This document shows positions 10,206 to 18,998 of a DNA stretch of 64,000 bases, in pieces. The number at the start of each line of letters is the position of its first letter. Within the stretch, counting starts at the first letter, position 1. The position numbers and the translations under genes were made by a program. The notes beneath the pieces are model-generated. The model saw only the letters and a list, made by a program, of their open reading frames with translations, searched no databases and was not told where the DNA came from. Source of the DNA: Pseudomonas koreensis (GTDB lineage Bacteria; Pseudomonadota; Gammaproteobacteria; Pseudomonadales; Pseudomonadaceae); assembly GCF_012986595.1 (NCBI RefSeq), contig NZ_JAAQYM010000001.1:62001-126000 (forward strand), in the 5' to 3' direction.

Positions 10206-10955
10206 GGGGCATATCCGTTTTTGCGGGTGTTGCCGCTGGCGGTTTCGCTCTTACAGCGACTCACTTTTCCAAACGCCGAAAAGTAAGCAAAAGGCTTTGC
10301 CCCGGCGTACGGCACTTCGCTGAGGCTCAGTGTTCCCTCGCTACGGTGTCCATCCGGGGGCATCGCCTACGGTTTGCTTCGCTGCACCTCCTCTCGATGT
10401 GTTCGACTTCGTCGAACGGCGCTGCGCGCCTACCCCCTGATGAACACCTTCGCTCGGCCTGCCGAAGGGGCAAAAGATCAAAAGCCACATCAAAAGCCAG
10501 AACCACATCAAAAGCCAGAGCCAGAGCCAGAGCAAAAGATCGCAGCCTTCGGCAGCTCCTACAATTGAACCCGGTACCCCCACTAGAAATTGCTCGTCCG
10601 ACGGGCCGGCAAGCACGCTCCCGCCGCGACCGCCCGCATCCTTAAGGCCGAGTGTCAGCTCGCCTGCTCTTGATCTTGATCCACGGGCGACGTCGGAAGG
10701 CTGAGTGGAGGGATTGATCCGGGGGTGGGAGCGCAGCGACCGTTTGGCGAAGCCAAACACAGCGAGAGGAGGTGCAGCGAAGCAAATCGTAGGCGCTGCG
10801 CACGGATCGATCCCGGAGCGAAGGGACCCCGAGCCCCAGCGAGCGGGCCGGACGCAGGAGCAAGCGTTTTTTTGCTTACTTTTTTAGGTGTTTGTAAAAA
10901 AAGTGAGTCGCCGTAAGGGCGAAACCCTAAGCCGCCGTTACCGCAGCAACGGATA
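10206..10955. repeat. Long imperfect inverted repeat element, two arms of about 250 bp
   Basis: No credible gene lies between 10160 and 10985. The left arm (about 10206-10470) and the right arm (about 10700-10955) match each other as reverse complements over most of their length. Shared landmarks are CATATCCGTT, GCGACTCACTTTT, AAAAGTAAGCAAAA, GTTTGCTTCGCTGCACCTCC and a TTCG-centred hairpin (TTCGACTTCGTCGAA left, TTGGCTTCGCCAAA right). The roughly 230-bp centre contains short AAAGCCAGA/CCAGAG tandem units and one family-B REP (10534-10563). It resembles the long interspersed repeats described in P. fluorescens genomes; that assignment is from memory and would need a search. No transposase is encoded. 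Confidence 0.75.
10534..10563 (+). repeat. Single family-B REP inside the long inverted repeat
   Basis: Contains the core GCAGCCTTCGGCAGCTCC followed by TACA. It is a lone copy sitting in the spacer between the arms of the large inverted repeat, preceded by several short CCAGAG tandem units. Confidence 0.75.
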
Positions 10956-10985
10956 TGTACACAATTCCAGCCCGATAACCGCCCA

Positions 10986-11019
10986 CAAAAAAATGCCCCG
11001 ATCTCTCAACCGGGGCATT
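10986..11019 (-). terminator. Intrinsic terminator of yjcH-actP
   Basis: Read on the minus strand: stem AATGCCCCG / CGGGGCATT with a 10-nt loop, followed by a run of seven T. It lies about 30 bp after the actP stop. Confidence 0.85.
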
Positions 11020-11049
11020 CAGCACAACATTTAAAAAACCATCAAGCGA

Positions 11050-12708
11050 TCAGTGCGAAACCGCCCCACTCGCCCCCAACCCCGTCTGCGAACGCACAAA
11101 CTGCGGGAAGAACAGCGCCCGCTCGTTCTCGGCAGCCGCCGACTTGTCGGTGATCGAGAAGAACCAGATACCGATGAACGCAATGACCATCGAAAACAGA
11201 GCCGGGTACTCGTACGGGAAGATCGCCTTCTCGTGATGCAGAATCTGCACCCAGATGGTCGGGCCAAGGATCATCAGCCCCACCGCACTCACCAGCCCCA
11301 GCCAGCCGCCGATCATCGCACCACGGGTGGTCAGCTTCTTCCAGTACATCGAAAGCAGCAGCACCGGGAAGTTACAGCTTGCCGCGATGGAGAACGCCAG
11401 GCCGACCATGAACGCGATGTTCTGGCTTTCGAACAGGATGCCCAGGCCGATGGCCAGCACGCCCAGTGCTATGGTGGTGATCTTCGATACGCGAATTTCA
11501 TCCCTGTCGTTGGCCTTGCCCTTCTTGATCACGCTGGCATACAGGTCGTGCGACACCGCGGACGCACCGGCCAGGGTCAGACCCGCCACAACCGCCAGAA
11601 TGGTCGCGAACGCCACCGCCGAGATAAAGCCGAGGAAGATGCTGCCACCCACCGCGTCAGCCAAGTGCACCGCCGCCATATTGTTGCCGCCGAGCAGAGC
11701 GCCCGCTGCATCTTTAAAGGCCGGGTTGGTGCTGACCAGCAGGATCGCGCCGAAGCCGATGATGAAGGTCAGGATGTAGAAGTAGCCAATGAAACCCGTG
11801 GCGTACAACACGCTCTTGCGCGCTTCCTTGGCGTCACTCACGGTGAAGAAGCGCATCAGGATGTGCGGCAGGCCGGCGGTACCGAACATCAGCGCCAACC
11901 CCAGGGAGAACGCCGAAACCGGATCTTTCACCAGACCGCCCGGGCTCATGATCGCCTCACCTTTGGGGTGAACCTTGATCGCTTCGGAGAACAGCATGTT
12001 GAAGTCGAAGTTGACGTGTTTCATCACCATCAGCGCCATGAACGAGGCACCGGACAGCAATAGCACAGCCTTGATGATCTGCACCCAGGTGGTCGCCAGC
12101 ATGCCGCCGAACAGCACATACATGCACATCAGGATACCGACCAGAATCACAGCGACGTAGTAGTCGAGGCCGAACAGTAGCTGGATCAGTTTGCCGGCAC
12201 CGACCATTTGCGCGATCAGGTAGAACGCCACCACCACCAGCGAACCACAGGCAGACAGGGTACGGATCTGGGTTTGCCCGAGGCGGTAGGACGCCACGTC
12301 GGCAAAGGTGTATTTGCCCAGGTTGCGCAGGCGCTCGGCGATCAGGAACAGAATGATCGGCCAGCCCACCAGGAAGCCGATCGAATAGATCAGGCCATCG
12401 TAGCCGGAGGTGAACACCAGCGCGGAAATCCCCAGGAAGGACGCCGCCGACATGTAGTCACCGGCAATCGCCAGACCGTTCTGGAAACCAGTGATCTTGC
12501 CGCCCGCCGCATAGTAGTCGGCGGCCGATTTGTTGCGCTTGGACGCCCAGTAGGTAATGCACAGGGTGGCCCCGACGAACACCACGAACATGGCGATCGC
12601 GGAGACGTTGAGTGGTTGTTTGTGGACTTCGCCAGTCAAGGCGTCAGCGGCCCAGACGGCCGGGGCGAACGCTGCGATGCTCAAAAGAGCCAGTAGACGC
12701 CGGATCAT
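11050..12708 (-). CDS. actP: Cation/acetate symporter ActP
   Basis: Sodium:solute symporter family permease for acetate and related short carboxylates, in the inner membrane. 552 aa with an N-terminal signal-like segment ([23 protein letters not shown]) and about 13 further membrane helices. Family landmarks are [32 protein letters not shown] (residues about 63-94) and the helix containing [15 protein letters not shown]. The gene overlaps the upstream DUF485 gene by 4 bp (ATGA), the usual yjcH-actP arrangement. No acs gene is present here. Confidence 0.95.
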   Translation of the reverse strand: MIRRLLALLSIAAFAPAVWAADALTGEVHKQPLNVSAIAMFVVFVGATLCITYWASKRNKSAADYYAAGGKITGFQNGLAIAGDYMSAASFLGISALVFTSGYDGLIYSIGFLVGWPIILFLIAERLRNLGKYTFADVASYRLGQTQIRTLSACGSLVVVAFYLIAQMVGAGKLIQLLFGLDYYVAVILVGILMCMYVLFGGMLATTWVQIIKAVLLLSGASFMALMVMKHVNFDFNMLFSEAIKVHPKGEAIMSPGGLVKDPVSAFSLGLALMFGTAGLPHILMRFFTVSDAKEARKSVLYATGFIGYFYILTFIIGFGAILLVSTNPAFKDAAGALLGGNNMAAVHLADAVGGSIFLGFISAVAFATILAVVAGLTLAGASAVSHDLYASVIKKGKANDRDEIRVSKITTIALGVLAIGLGILFESQNIAFMVGLAFSIAASCNFPVLLLSMYWKKLTTRGAMIGGWLGLVSAVGLMILGPTIWVQILHHEKAIFPYEYPALFSMVIAFIGIWFFSITDKSAAAENERALFFPQFVRSQTGLGASGAVSH

Positions 12709-13016
12709 TGCTGAGCCTCCTTGAGAATCGCATTGTTCAGGTCGTCAAACTCGCCGTTGGCGCGCCGTACGTAGATCGCGGTCAGGATGAAGGCCGAGAC
12801 AATCAGGCCGACACCGATCGGAATGCCCCAGGTGATCGAAGACCCGGGACTGAGCTTCGCCCCGAGCACTTGCGGCCCGTACGCGATCAGCAGGATGAAT
12901 CCGGAGTACAGCCCGAGCATGATCGCCGAGAGTATCCAGGCGAACTTTTCTCTTTTTCTCACCAGCTCCTTGAAGCGCGGGCTGTTTTGAATCGAGAGGT
13001 AAATGCTGTCGTTCAT
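12705..13016 (-). CDS. yjcH: DUF485 membrane protein, YjcH family
   Basis: Small inner-membrane protein of 103 aa with two hydrophobic helices (about 28-50 and 62-85). The N-terminal half has the typical DUF485 pattern ([38 protein letters not shown]). Members of this family are almost always encoded just upstream of actP. Its biochemical role is not established. Translation is coupled to actP by the ATGA overlap. Confidence 0.9.
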   Translation of the reverse strand: MNDSIYLSIQNSPRFKELVRKREKFAWILSAIMLGLYSGFILLIAYGPQVLGAKLSPGSSITWGIPIGVGLIVSAFILTAIYVRRANGEFDDLNNAILKEAQQ

Positions 13017-13211
13017 TGTTTTTATCCTCGCAGCACAGATTATTGTTGGAACGTATCCACTGTATGCGGCTGCGGAACGGCTTCCAGACGACCTTAGTAT
13101 TAGAACGACATGACATTTTCGCCAATTTTCGGACTGTAATTAGCCGAAATATTTGGAAAGAGGCGTCGAGACAGCCGCAAACCCTGAAAGTAGGGGCTGG
13201 CCAGAAACAAA

Positions 13212-13300
13212 TGTAGGAGTGAGCCTGCTCGCGATGGCGTCATATCAGTCGACATCTCAGTCACTGAAAGACCGCAATCGCGAGCAGGCTCACTCCTACA
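13212..13300. repeat. REP pair (family A) in the yjcH / betaine-binding-protein gap
   Basis: Two inverted copies of the family-A core (GTAGGAGTGAGCCTGCTCGC and its reverse complement) separated by about 45 bp, forming a REPIN-like hairpin. The whole 13017-13322 gap is about 306 bp. Apart from this REPIN and the AT-rich yjcH upstream region (about 13080-13160), nothing is recognised. Confidence 0.85.
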
Positions 13301-13322
13301 AGGTGTACTGCGTCAGGTGTGG

Positions 13323-14174
13323 TTATTTGGTCCAGTCAGCCACGCGATCCGGGTGCTTGGCGACCCAATCCTTGGCCGCTGCTTCAGGCTTGGCGCCGTC
13401 TTGAATCGCCAGCATGACTTCGCCGATCTCGTCTTTCGACGCCCACTGGAAGTTTTTCAGGAACTTGGCCACTTCCGGAGCCTTGGCATCCAGCTCTTTG
13501 CTGCCGATGCTGTTCACGGTTTCAGCCGCGCCGTACACGCCTTTCGGGTCGTCGAGGAAGCGCAGTTTCCACTTGGCGAACATCCAGTGCGGCACCCAAC
13601 CGGTGACGGCAATCGATTCGTTCTTCTTCTCGGCGCGGGTCAGCTCGGCAATCATGCCGGCGCCGGAACTGGCCTTGAGCGTGTATTTGTCGAGGCCGTA
13701 ATCCTTGATCGCCTGATCGGTCTTGAGCATCACGCCTGAACCGGCGTCGATGCCGACGATGCGGTTTTTGAAGGTGTCGTCGGTTTTCAGGTCTTCGATC
13801 GATTTCGCTTTGACGTACTCCGGCACGATCAGGCCGATTTTTGCGTCCTTGAAGTTCGGGCCGTAATCGACGACCAGATCCTTGTTCTTCGCCCAGTATT
13901 CGCCATGGGTAACCGGCAGCCAGGCCGAGAGCATGGCGTCGAGTTTGCCGGTGGCCACGCCCTGCCACATGATCCCGGTAGCGACGGCTTGCAGCTTCAC
14001 GTCGTAGCCGAGTTTCTGCTTGATCACTTCGGCCGCCACATGGGTGGTCGCGACGCTGTCGGACCAGCCATCAACGTAACCGATGTTCAGGGTCTGTTTT
14101 TCAGCGCTGGCGAATGTGGAGCTCATCGCAAGCACCAGAGCGGCACCTGCGCCTAAAAGTCGTCGCATCTTCAT
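13323..14174 (-). CDS. Orphan glycine-betaine/choline ABC transporter substrate-binding protein
   Basis: Periplasmic binding protein of the OpuAC family, 283 aa with a Sec signal peptide (MKMRRLLGAGAALVLAMSSTFASA). Tryptophan-rich segments typical of quaternary-ammonium ligand cages are visible: GYVDGWSDSVATTH, IMWQGVATGKLDAMLSAWLP and TGWVPHWMFAKW. The start at 14174 has GGGGAAG at suitable spacing. No permease or ATPase gene adjoins. In Pseudomonas, orphan binding proteins of this type (BetX, CaiX) deliver ligand to the shared CbcWV core transporter. This one most resembles BetX by recollection, but the symbol is not assigned. Confidence 0.88.
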   Translation of the reverse strand: MKMRRLLGAGAALVLAMSSTFASAEKQTLNIGYVDGWSDSVATTHVAAEVIKQKLGYDVKLQAVATGIMWQGVATGKLDAMLSAWLPVTHGEYWAKNKDLVVDYGPNFKDAKIGLIVPEYVKAKSIEDLKTDDTFKNRIVGIDAGSGVMLKTDQAIKDYGLDKYTLKASSGAGMIAELTRAEKKNESIAVTGWVPHWMFAKWKLRFLDDPKGVYGAAETVNSIGSKELDAKAPEVAKFLKNFQWASKDEIGEVMLAIQDGAKPEAAAKDWVAKHPDRVADWTK

Positions 14175-14502
14175 CGTTACTTCCCCGAAATGCTGCGCCC
14201 GACGGATGCCGGGCATCGTCAACGTATTGTTATGGTGCACAGCGCCCCCATCACGCCTGACCGCAAACTCGCCCGACCATCAGTGGAGTACTGACGCTTT
14301 CGATCATCGGCCTGACGCCAAACGTGACCTGCTCTGGCAGCGACCTCAAGACAACGAGAAACGACATCAGAAAGCCATTAATCGCGGTTGAATAAATGAC
14401 GCCAGATAATCCGCCCGAACTTTGCATGGCAAATCATGCCGGCCACCAACCCGCGGATAAATGCAGGTAACATGCGTCGCTTTGCAGCCACTCGGCCTGA
14501 CC
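14175..14502. other. Divergent intergenic region, nothing definite seen
   Basis: A 328-bp gap between the divergent betaine-binding-protein gene and the GH17 gene. It should hold both promoters, but no near-consensus sigma-70 or sigma-54 pair, repeat, or small gene is convincing by eye. Confidence 0.4.
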
Positions 14503-16056
14503 ATGTCCGCGACGTCCCGCTTCCCGTTTGTTCCTTATCTCTTCGCTTGCCTGCTCGGCCTGTTTGCCCTTGGCGGTTTCTGGTACGGCCTCGGCAAACC
14601 GGTGATCCTGCCGGACGCCGCGACCCCGACGCACAAGTTGCAATGCGCCTCCTACACGCCGTTCGACAAGGATCAGTCGCCGTTCGACGTGCCGTTCAAA
14701 CTGCGCCCGGAGCGCATGGACGCCGATCTTGCCCTGCTGGCGACGCGCTTCGAATGCATCCGCACCTATTCGATGACCGGCCTCGAAGCCCTGCCGGAAC
14801 TGGCGCGCAAGCACGGTTTGAAATTGATGATCGGCGCCTGGGTCAACAGCAACCCGGTAGACACAGAGAAAGAAGTCGACCTGCTGATTGCCTCAGCCAA
14901 CGCCAACCCGGACGTGGTCAGCGCAGTGATCGTCGGCAACGAAGCCCTGCTGCGCAAGGAAGTCACCGGCGCGCAACTGGCCAAACTGATCAACAAGGTC
15001 AAAAGCCAGGTCAGGCAACCGGTCACCTATGCCGATGTCTGGGAGTTCTGGCTCAAGCATCCGGAAGTCGCGCCGGCGGTGGATTTCCTGACCATTCACC
15101 TGCTGCCGTACTGGGAAGACGATCCGTCGAACATCGACGTTGCCCTGCAACACGTAGCAGATGTGCGTCAGGTGTTCGGCAACAAGTTCGCGCCCAAGGA
15201 CGTGATGATCGGCGAAACCGGCTGGCCCAGCGAAGGGCGCCAGCGTGAGACCGCGCTGCCGAGCCGGGTCAATGAGGCCAAGTTTATTCGCGGTTTTGTC
15301 GCGATGGCCGAGAAGGAAGGCTGGCATTACAACCTGATCGAAGCGTTTGACCAGCCATGGAAACGTGGCAGCGAAGGCGCGGTCGGTGGCTACTGGGGCC
15401 TGTTCGACGCGGATCGCCAGGACAAGGGCGTGCTCGCCGGGCCGGTGACCAACGTGCCGTACTGGAAGCAATGGCTGGGCGTCGGCGGACTGATTTTCCT
15501 CGGCACGCTGCTGCTCGGCGGGCGGGTTCGCAGCACTCAATCGGCATTGATCCTGCCACTGCTCGGCGCGGTCGCCGCTTGCTCGATCGGCGCCTGGGGC
15601 GATCTGGCGCGGGTGACGACGCGGTTTGCCAGCGAATGGCTGTGGGTCGGTTTGCTGACGGTATTGAATCTCTGGGTGCTGGCGCACGCGGCGCTGACCT
15701 TGAGCGCCCGTCAGGGTTGGCGTGAATGCGCCTTCAACTGGCTGGAGCGTCGTGCCGGCTGGCTGGTCGCTGTCGCCGGTTTTGCGGCGGCGGTGATGAT
15801 GCTGGAGATGGTGTTCGATGCGCGTTATCGCAGCTTCGCCAGCATGGCCTTCATTCTGCCGGCGCTGGTTTACGTGTGCCGTCCGGTCAGCGTGCCGCGC
15901 CGCGAAATCGCCCTGCTGACCTTCATCATCGGCGCCAGCATTGCGCCGCAACTGTTCGAGGAAGGGCTGCAGAACCAGCAGGCCTGGGGCTGGGCGCTGG
16001 TCAGCGGGTTGATGGTGGCGGCGTTGTGGCGTTGCCTGCGGGTTCGCAGTCGCTGA
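14503..16056 (+). CDS. Membrane-anchored GH17-family glucan synthase/transglucosylase
   Basis: Protein of about 517 aa. An N-terminal membrane helix (VPYLFACLLGLFALGGFWYGL) is followed by a periplasmic glycoside hydrolase 17 barrel (about 45-320) and then about six membrane helices. GH17 catalytic residues are visible: the acid/base glutamate in VGNEALLRK (E147) and the nucleophile in MIGETGWPSEGR (E238). In proteobacteria such proteins act as beta-glucan transglucosylases, often annotated beta-(1-6)-glucan synthase, probably for cyclic or osmoregulated periplasmic glucans. An in-frame ATG 14 codons upstream (14461) is possible; neither start has a convincing ribosome-binding site. The neighbouring betaine-binding gene fits osmoadaptation, but that is inference. 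Confidence 0.82.
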   Translation: MSATSRFPFVPYLFACLLGLFALGGFWYGLGKPVILPDAATPTHKLQCASYTPFDKDQSPFDVPFKLRPERMDADLALLATRFECIRTYSMTGLEALPELARKHGLKLMIGAWVNSNPVDTEKEVDLLIASANANPDVVSAVIVGNEALLRKEVTGAQLAKLINKVKSQVRQPVTYADVWEFWLKHPEVAPAVDFLTIHLLPYWEDDPSNIDVALQHVADVRQVFGNKFAPKDVMIGETGWPSEGRQRETALPSRVNEAKFIRGFVAMAEKEGWHYNLIEAFDQPWKRGSEGAVGGYWGLFDADRQDKGVLAGPVTNVPYWKQWLGVGGLIFLGTLLLGGRVRSTQSALILPLLGAVAACSIGAWGDLARVTTRFASEWLWVGLLTVLNLWVLAHAALTLSARQGWRECAFNWLERRAGWLVAVAGFAAAVMMLEMVFDARYRSFASMAFILPALVYVCRPVSVPRREIALLTFIIGASIAPQLFEEGLQNQQAWGWALVSGLMVAALWRCLRVRSR

Positions 16057-16070
16057 TTAAACAGCAAGAT

Positions 16071-16148
16071 CAAAAGATCGCAGCCTTCGGCAGCTCCTAC
16101 ATTGGGTTCGGTGTAAGCCTGTTGGAACTGCCGAAGGCTGCGATCTTT
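16071..16148. repeat. REP pair (family B)
   Basis: Inverted copies of GCAGCCTTCGGCAGCTCC and its reverse complement separated by about 30 bp, between the convergent GH17 gene and the small membrane-protein gene. It ends just before the stop of the latter. Confidence 0.85.
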
Positions 16149-16153
16149 ATCTA

Positions 16154-16522
16154 TCAGGCGCTGCGGGACGCCCGGACGAGGCGCAACCCGGCGATCACCA
16201 CCGCAAACACCGCCAGGGTGGTGTTGTACAACGCCAATGCCGGCAGCCCGAACACCAGCGCCAGCACCGCCAGCCACCACCCTGCCCGGCCGGGCAAGAC
16301 AAACCCGAGCAGTGCCGCACCCAGCGCAGTCCAGCCCAATACCTTGAAGTGAATCATCAGCCCCAGGTTCGAACGCACCGAGCATTCCCAGCGGCTCGCC
16401 TCATCGACGCAGATGCCGACCCACTGTCCATCCTCCATGAAGCCATAACGCGCGCCATAACTGGCGGCCAGCCACAGCGGCAACAGCACGAGCAACAGGA
16501 TCACGGGCAAGCGGCGGGACAT
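16154..16522 (-). CDS. Small hypothetical inner-membrane protein
   Basis: 122 aa with about four hydrophobic segments: an N-terminal helix (LPVILLLVLLPLWLAASYGA) and helices near 50-70, 75-90 and 92-110. A polar loop contains two cysteines (GICVDEASRWECSVRS). No known domain was recognised. The ATG at 16522 has GGAGAG five bases upstream, so it is preferred to the ATG four codons earlier. It is convergent with the GH17 gene. Confidence 0.7.
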   Translation of the reverse strand: MSRRLPVILLLVLLPLWLAASYGARYGFMEDGQWVGICVDEASRWECSVRSNLGLMIHFKVLGWTALGAALLGFVLPGRAGWWLAVLALVFGLPALALYNTTLAVFAVVIAGLRLVRASRSA

Positions 16523-16745
16523 GAATCTCTCCAATCAACGAAATCGGCGGCCAGCTTAATCTGCCCGCACGCATTGGCAAGCACTAACAACTGTTAACTG
16601 GTCATGTGAGGCGTGCAAAGTGTATCGTCCAGCTACTATTACTCCGAATTCTGCCTGTTTGGTGCCGCGGCATGGCACTTTGGCGCGCGGCCGGTGGTCA
16701 TAGCCTGCGAACTTCATTCGGCACCTTCCTTTAAGGGATCCAGTC

Positions 16746-18044
16746 ATGCTCCGTTCCTTGCGCTTCGCCGCGCTGTTCAGCGGCCTTATTTTGAGTGCGT
16801 CCGCACTGGCGGTGGATATCGATGCCGCCAGTTATGGCTATCCCCTGACCAACCCGTTCGAGGCGACTATCGCCACGACGCCGCCGGACCTGCGCCCGGA
16901 GTTGCCGTCCAACGACGACATCAACCAGTCCGACCACAGCATCACGTTGCGCCCGGAACGGGCCTTCATCCTCCCGGACAATTTCTGGGCGGTGAAGAAA
17001 CTCACTTACCGCATCGCCGAGCAGGACAAACCGGCGCCGCTGATCTTCCTGATCGCCGGCACCGGCGCCCGCTTTGACAGCACGCTCAACGAATACTTGA
17101 AGAAGCTCTACTACAAGGCCGGCTACCACGTCGTGCAGTTGTCGTCGCCGACCAGTTTCGACTTCATCAGCGCCGCTTCACGCTTCGCCACACCCGGTAT
17201 CACCAAGGAAGACGCCGAAGACATGTACCGGGTGATGCAGGCCGTGCGCGCGCAGCATCCGAAACTGCCGGTCACCGAGTACTACCTCAGCGGCTACAGC
17301 CTCGGCGCCCTGGATGCCGCATTCGTTGCGCACCTTGACGAAACCCGACGCAGCTTCAACTTCAAGAAAGTCCTGCTGCTCAACCCGCCGGTCAACCTCT
17401 ATACCTCGATCACCAACCTCGACAAGCTGGTGCAGACCGAAGTGAAGGGCATCAACAACAGCACCACTTTCTATGAACTGGTGCTGAGCAAGCTGACCCG
17501 CTACTTCCAGCAGAAAGGCTACATCGACCTCAATGACGCCCTGCTCTATGACTTCCAGCAGTCCAAGCAGCACCTGACCAACGAGCAGATGGCGATGCTG
17601 ATCGGCACCTCGTTCCGCTTCTCGGCGGCCGACATTGCCTTTACTTCGGACCTGATCAACCGTCGCGGCCTGATCACCCCGCCGAAATTCCCGATCACCG
17701 AAGGCACCAGCCTCACGCCGTTCCTCAAGCGTGCGCTGCAATGCGACTTCGATTGCTACCTGACCGAACAGGTGATCCCGATGTGGCGCGCCCGCACCGA
17801 CGGTGGCAGCCTGCTGCAACTGATCGATCAGGTCAGCCTGTACGCGCTCAAGGATTACCTGCATGACAGCCCGAAAATTGCCGTCATGCACAACGCCGAC
17901 GACGTGATCCTGGGCCCTGGCGACTTGGGCTTCCTGCGCAAGACCTTCGGTGATCGCCTCACCGTTTATCCACTGGGCGGCCATTGCGGCAACCTTAACT
18001 ACCGCGTCAACAGCGACGCCATGCTGGAGTTCTTCCGTGGCTAA
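16746..18044 (+). CDS. Exported alpha/beta-hydrolase-like protein paired with mlaA
   Basis: 432 aa with a signal peptide (residues 1-22). The alpha/beta-hydrolase signature GYSLG places a nucleophile at S185, in LSGYSLGALDAAF. Candidate acid and histidine residues lie near the C-terminus in AVMHNADDVILG and LGGHCGNL, completing a serine-hydrolase triad. An oxyanion-type segment LIFLIAGTGARF precedes them. Homologues are sometimes labelled serine/threonine kinase, which the sequence does not support. It overlaps mlaA by 8 bp, so a role in outer-membrane lipid handling is a reasonable inference; the substrate is unknown. Confidence 0.72.
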   Translation: MLRSLRFAALFSGLILSASALAVDIDAASYGYPLTNPFEATIATTPPDLRPELPSNDDINQSDHSITLRPERAFILPDNFWAVKKLTYRIAEQDKPAPLIFLIAGTGARFDSTLNEYLKKLYYKAGYHVVQLSSPTSFDFISAASRFATPGITKEDAEDMYRVMQAVRAQHPKLPVTEYYLSGYSLGALDAAFVAHLDETRRSFNFKKVLLLNPPVNLYTSITNLDKLVQTEVKGINNSTTFYELVLSKLTRYFQQKGYIDLNDALLYDFQQSKQHLTNEQMAMLIGTSFRFSAADIAFTSDLINRRGLITPPKFPITEGTSLTPFLKRALQCDFDCYLTEQVIPMWRARTDGGSLLQLIDQVSLYALKDYLHDSPKIAVMHNADDVILGPGDLGFLRKTFGDRLTVYPLGGHCGNLNYRVNSDAMLEFFRG

Positions 18045-18825
18045 ATATCTCCTGCTGATTGCAGCGCTTCTCAGTGCAGGCGTGGCCCAGGCCGACAACA
18101 GCAAAGCCAACGCGCCGGTGGTGGTCGACAGCGACGGCTTCAAGGAGCCGCTGTCCAAACTCAAGTTCAACCCGGGGCTGGACCAGCGTGAGTTCGAGCG
18201 TTCGACACTCAACGCGCTCAACGTCTATGACCCGCTGGAGTCGTGGAACCGCCGCGTCTACCACTTCAACTACCGCTTCGACCAATGGGTGTTCCTGCCG
18301 GTGGTCGACGGTTATCGCTACGTGACGCCAAGCTTCCTGCGCACCGGGGTCAGCAACTTCTTCAACAACCTCGGCGACGTGCCGAATCTGGTCAACAGCC
18401 TGCTGCAGTTCAAGGGCAAGCGCTCGATGGAAACCACCGCGCGCCTGCTGCTCAACACCACCATCGGCATTGCCGGCCTGTGGGACCCGGCGACCGCCAT
18501 GGGCCTGCCGCGCCAGAGCGAAGACTTCGGCCAGACCCTGGGCTTCTACGGCGTACCGGGCGGCGCCTACTTTGTGCTGCCGATCCTCGGCCCGTCGAAC
18601 ATCCGCGACACCGCCGGCCTGGCCGTGGACTACACCGCCGAATCGGCGATCAACTACCTGAACGTGTCGGAAGTCAGCTCCAACCACCCGGAAATCTGGG
18701 CCCTGCGCGCCGTCGACAAGCGCTACCAGACCAACTTCCGCTACGGCCAGATGAACTCGCCGTTCGAGTACGAGAAAGTGCGCTACGTCTACACCGAGGC
18801 GCGCAAGCTGCAGATTGCCGAGTAA
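18037..18825 (+). CDS. mlaA: MlaA/VacJ family outer-membrane lipid-asymmetry protein
   Basis: Removes mislocalised phospholipids from the outer leaflet of the outer membrane and hands them to MlaC. 262 aa with the MlaA core YDPLESWNRRVYHFNYRFDQWVFLPV, followed by RTGVSNFFNNLGDVPNLVNSLLQ and SEDFGQTLGFYGVPGGAYFVLPILGPSNIRDTAG, all typical of the family. Translation likely starts at the GTG at 18037, inside the end of the hydrolase gene. The N-terminus is a signal peptide ending GVAQA-D, with no lipobox cysteine, unlike E. coli MlaA. mlaFEDCB is not nearby. A strong terminator follows. Confidence 0.92.
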   Translation: MAKYLLLIAALLSAGVAQADNSKANAPVVVDSDGFKEPLSKLKFNPGLDQREFERSTLNALNVYDPLESWNRRVYHFNYRFDQWVFLPVVDGYRYVTPSFLRTGVSNFFNNLGDVPNLVNSLLQFKGKRSMETTARLLLNTTIGIAGLWDPATAMGLPRQSEDFGQTLGFYGVPGGAYFVLPILGPSNIRDTAGLAVDYTAESAINYLNVSEVSSNHPEIWALRAVDKRYQTNFRYGQMNSPFEYEKVRYVYTEARKLQIAE

Positions 18826-18839
18826 CACCGGCGGCAAAC

Positions 18840-18877
18840 AAAAAGGGCCATTCGATGCGAGTCGAATGGCCCTTTTT
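18840..18877 (+). terminator. Intrinsic terminator after mlaA
   Basis: Perfect stem AAAAAGGGCCATTCGA / TCGAATGGCCCTTTTT with a short loop and flanking T run. Symmetric, so it could act on both strands. Confidence 0.9.
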
Positions 18878-18897
18878 GGTGGATCACTGAAATCCAA

Positions 18898-18986
18898 TGT
18901 GGGAGCGAGTCTGCTCGCGAATGCGGTTCATCAGACCCGAAAGGGGTGACTGACTCGGCGTCTTCGCGAGCAGGCTCGCTCCCACA
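18898..18986. repeat. REP pair (family A variant, GTGGGAGC type)
   Basis: Inverted copies of TGTGGGAGCGAG...CTGCTCGCGA about 40 bp apart, between mlaA and the DUF808 gene (convergent). Confidence 0.85.
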
Positions 18987-18998
18987 GGGTTATTGTGT

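Noticed and set aside
10346..10916. Several 60-140 codon frames in the gltA-actP gap
   Set aside because: They run through the arms of the inverted repeat, have no ribosome-binding sites, and read low-complexity repeat sequence.
16746..18044. Serine/threonine protein kinase annotation used for homologues
   Set aside because: No kinase motifs (no GxGxxG, HRD or DFG); the alpha/beta-hydrolase triad pattern is visible instead.
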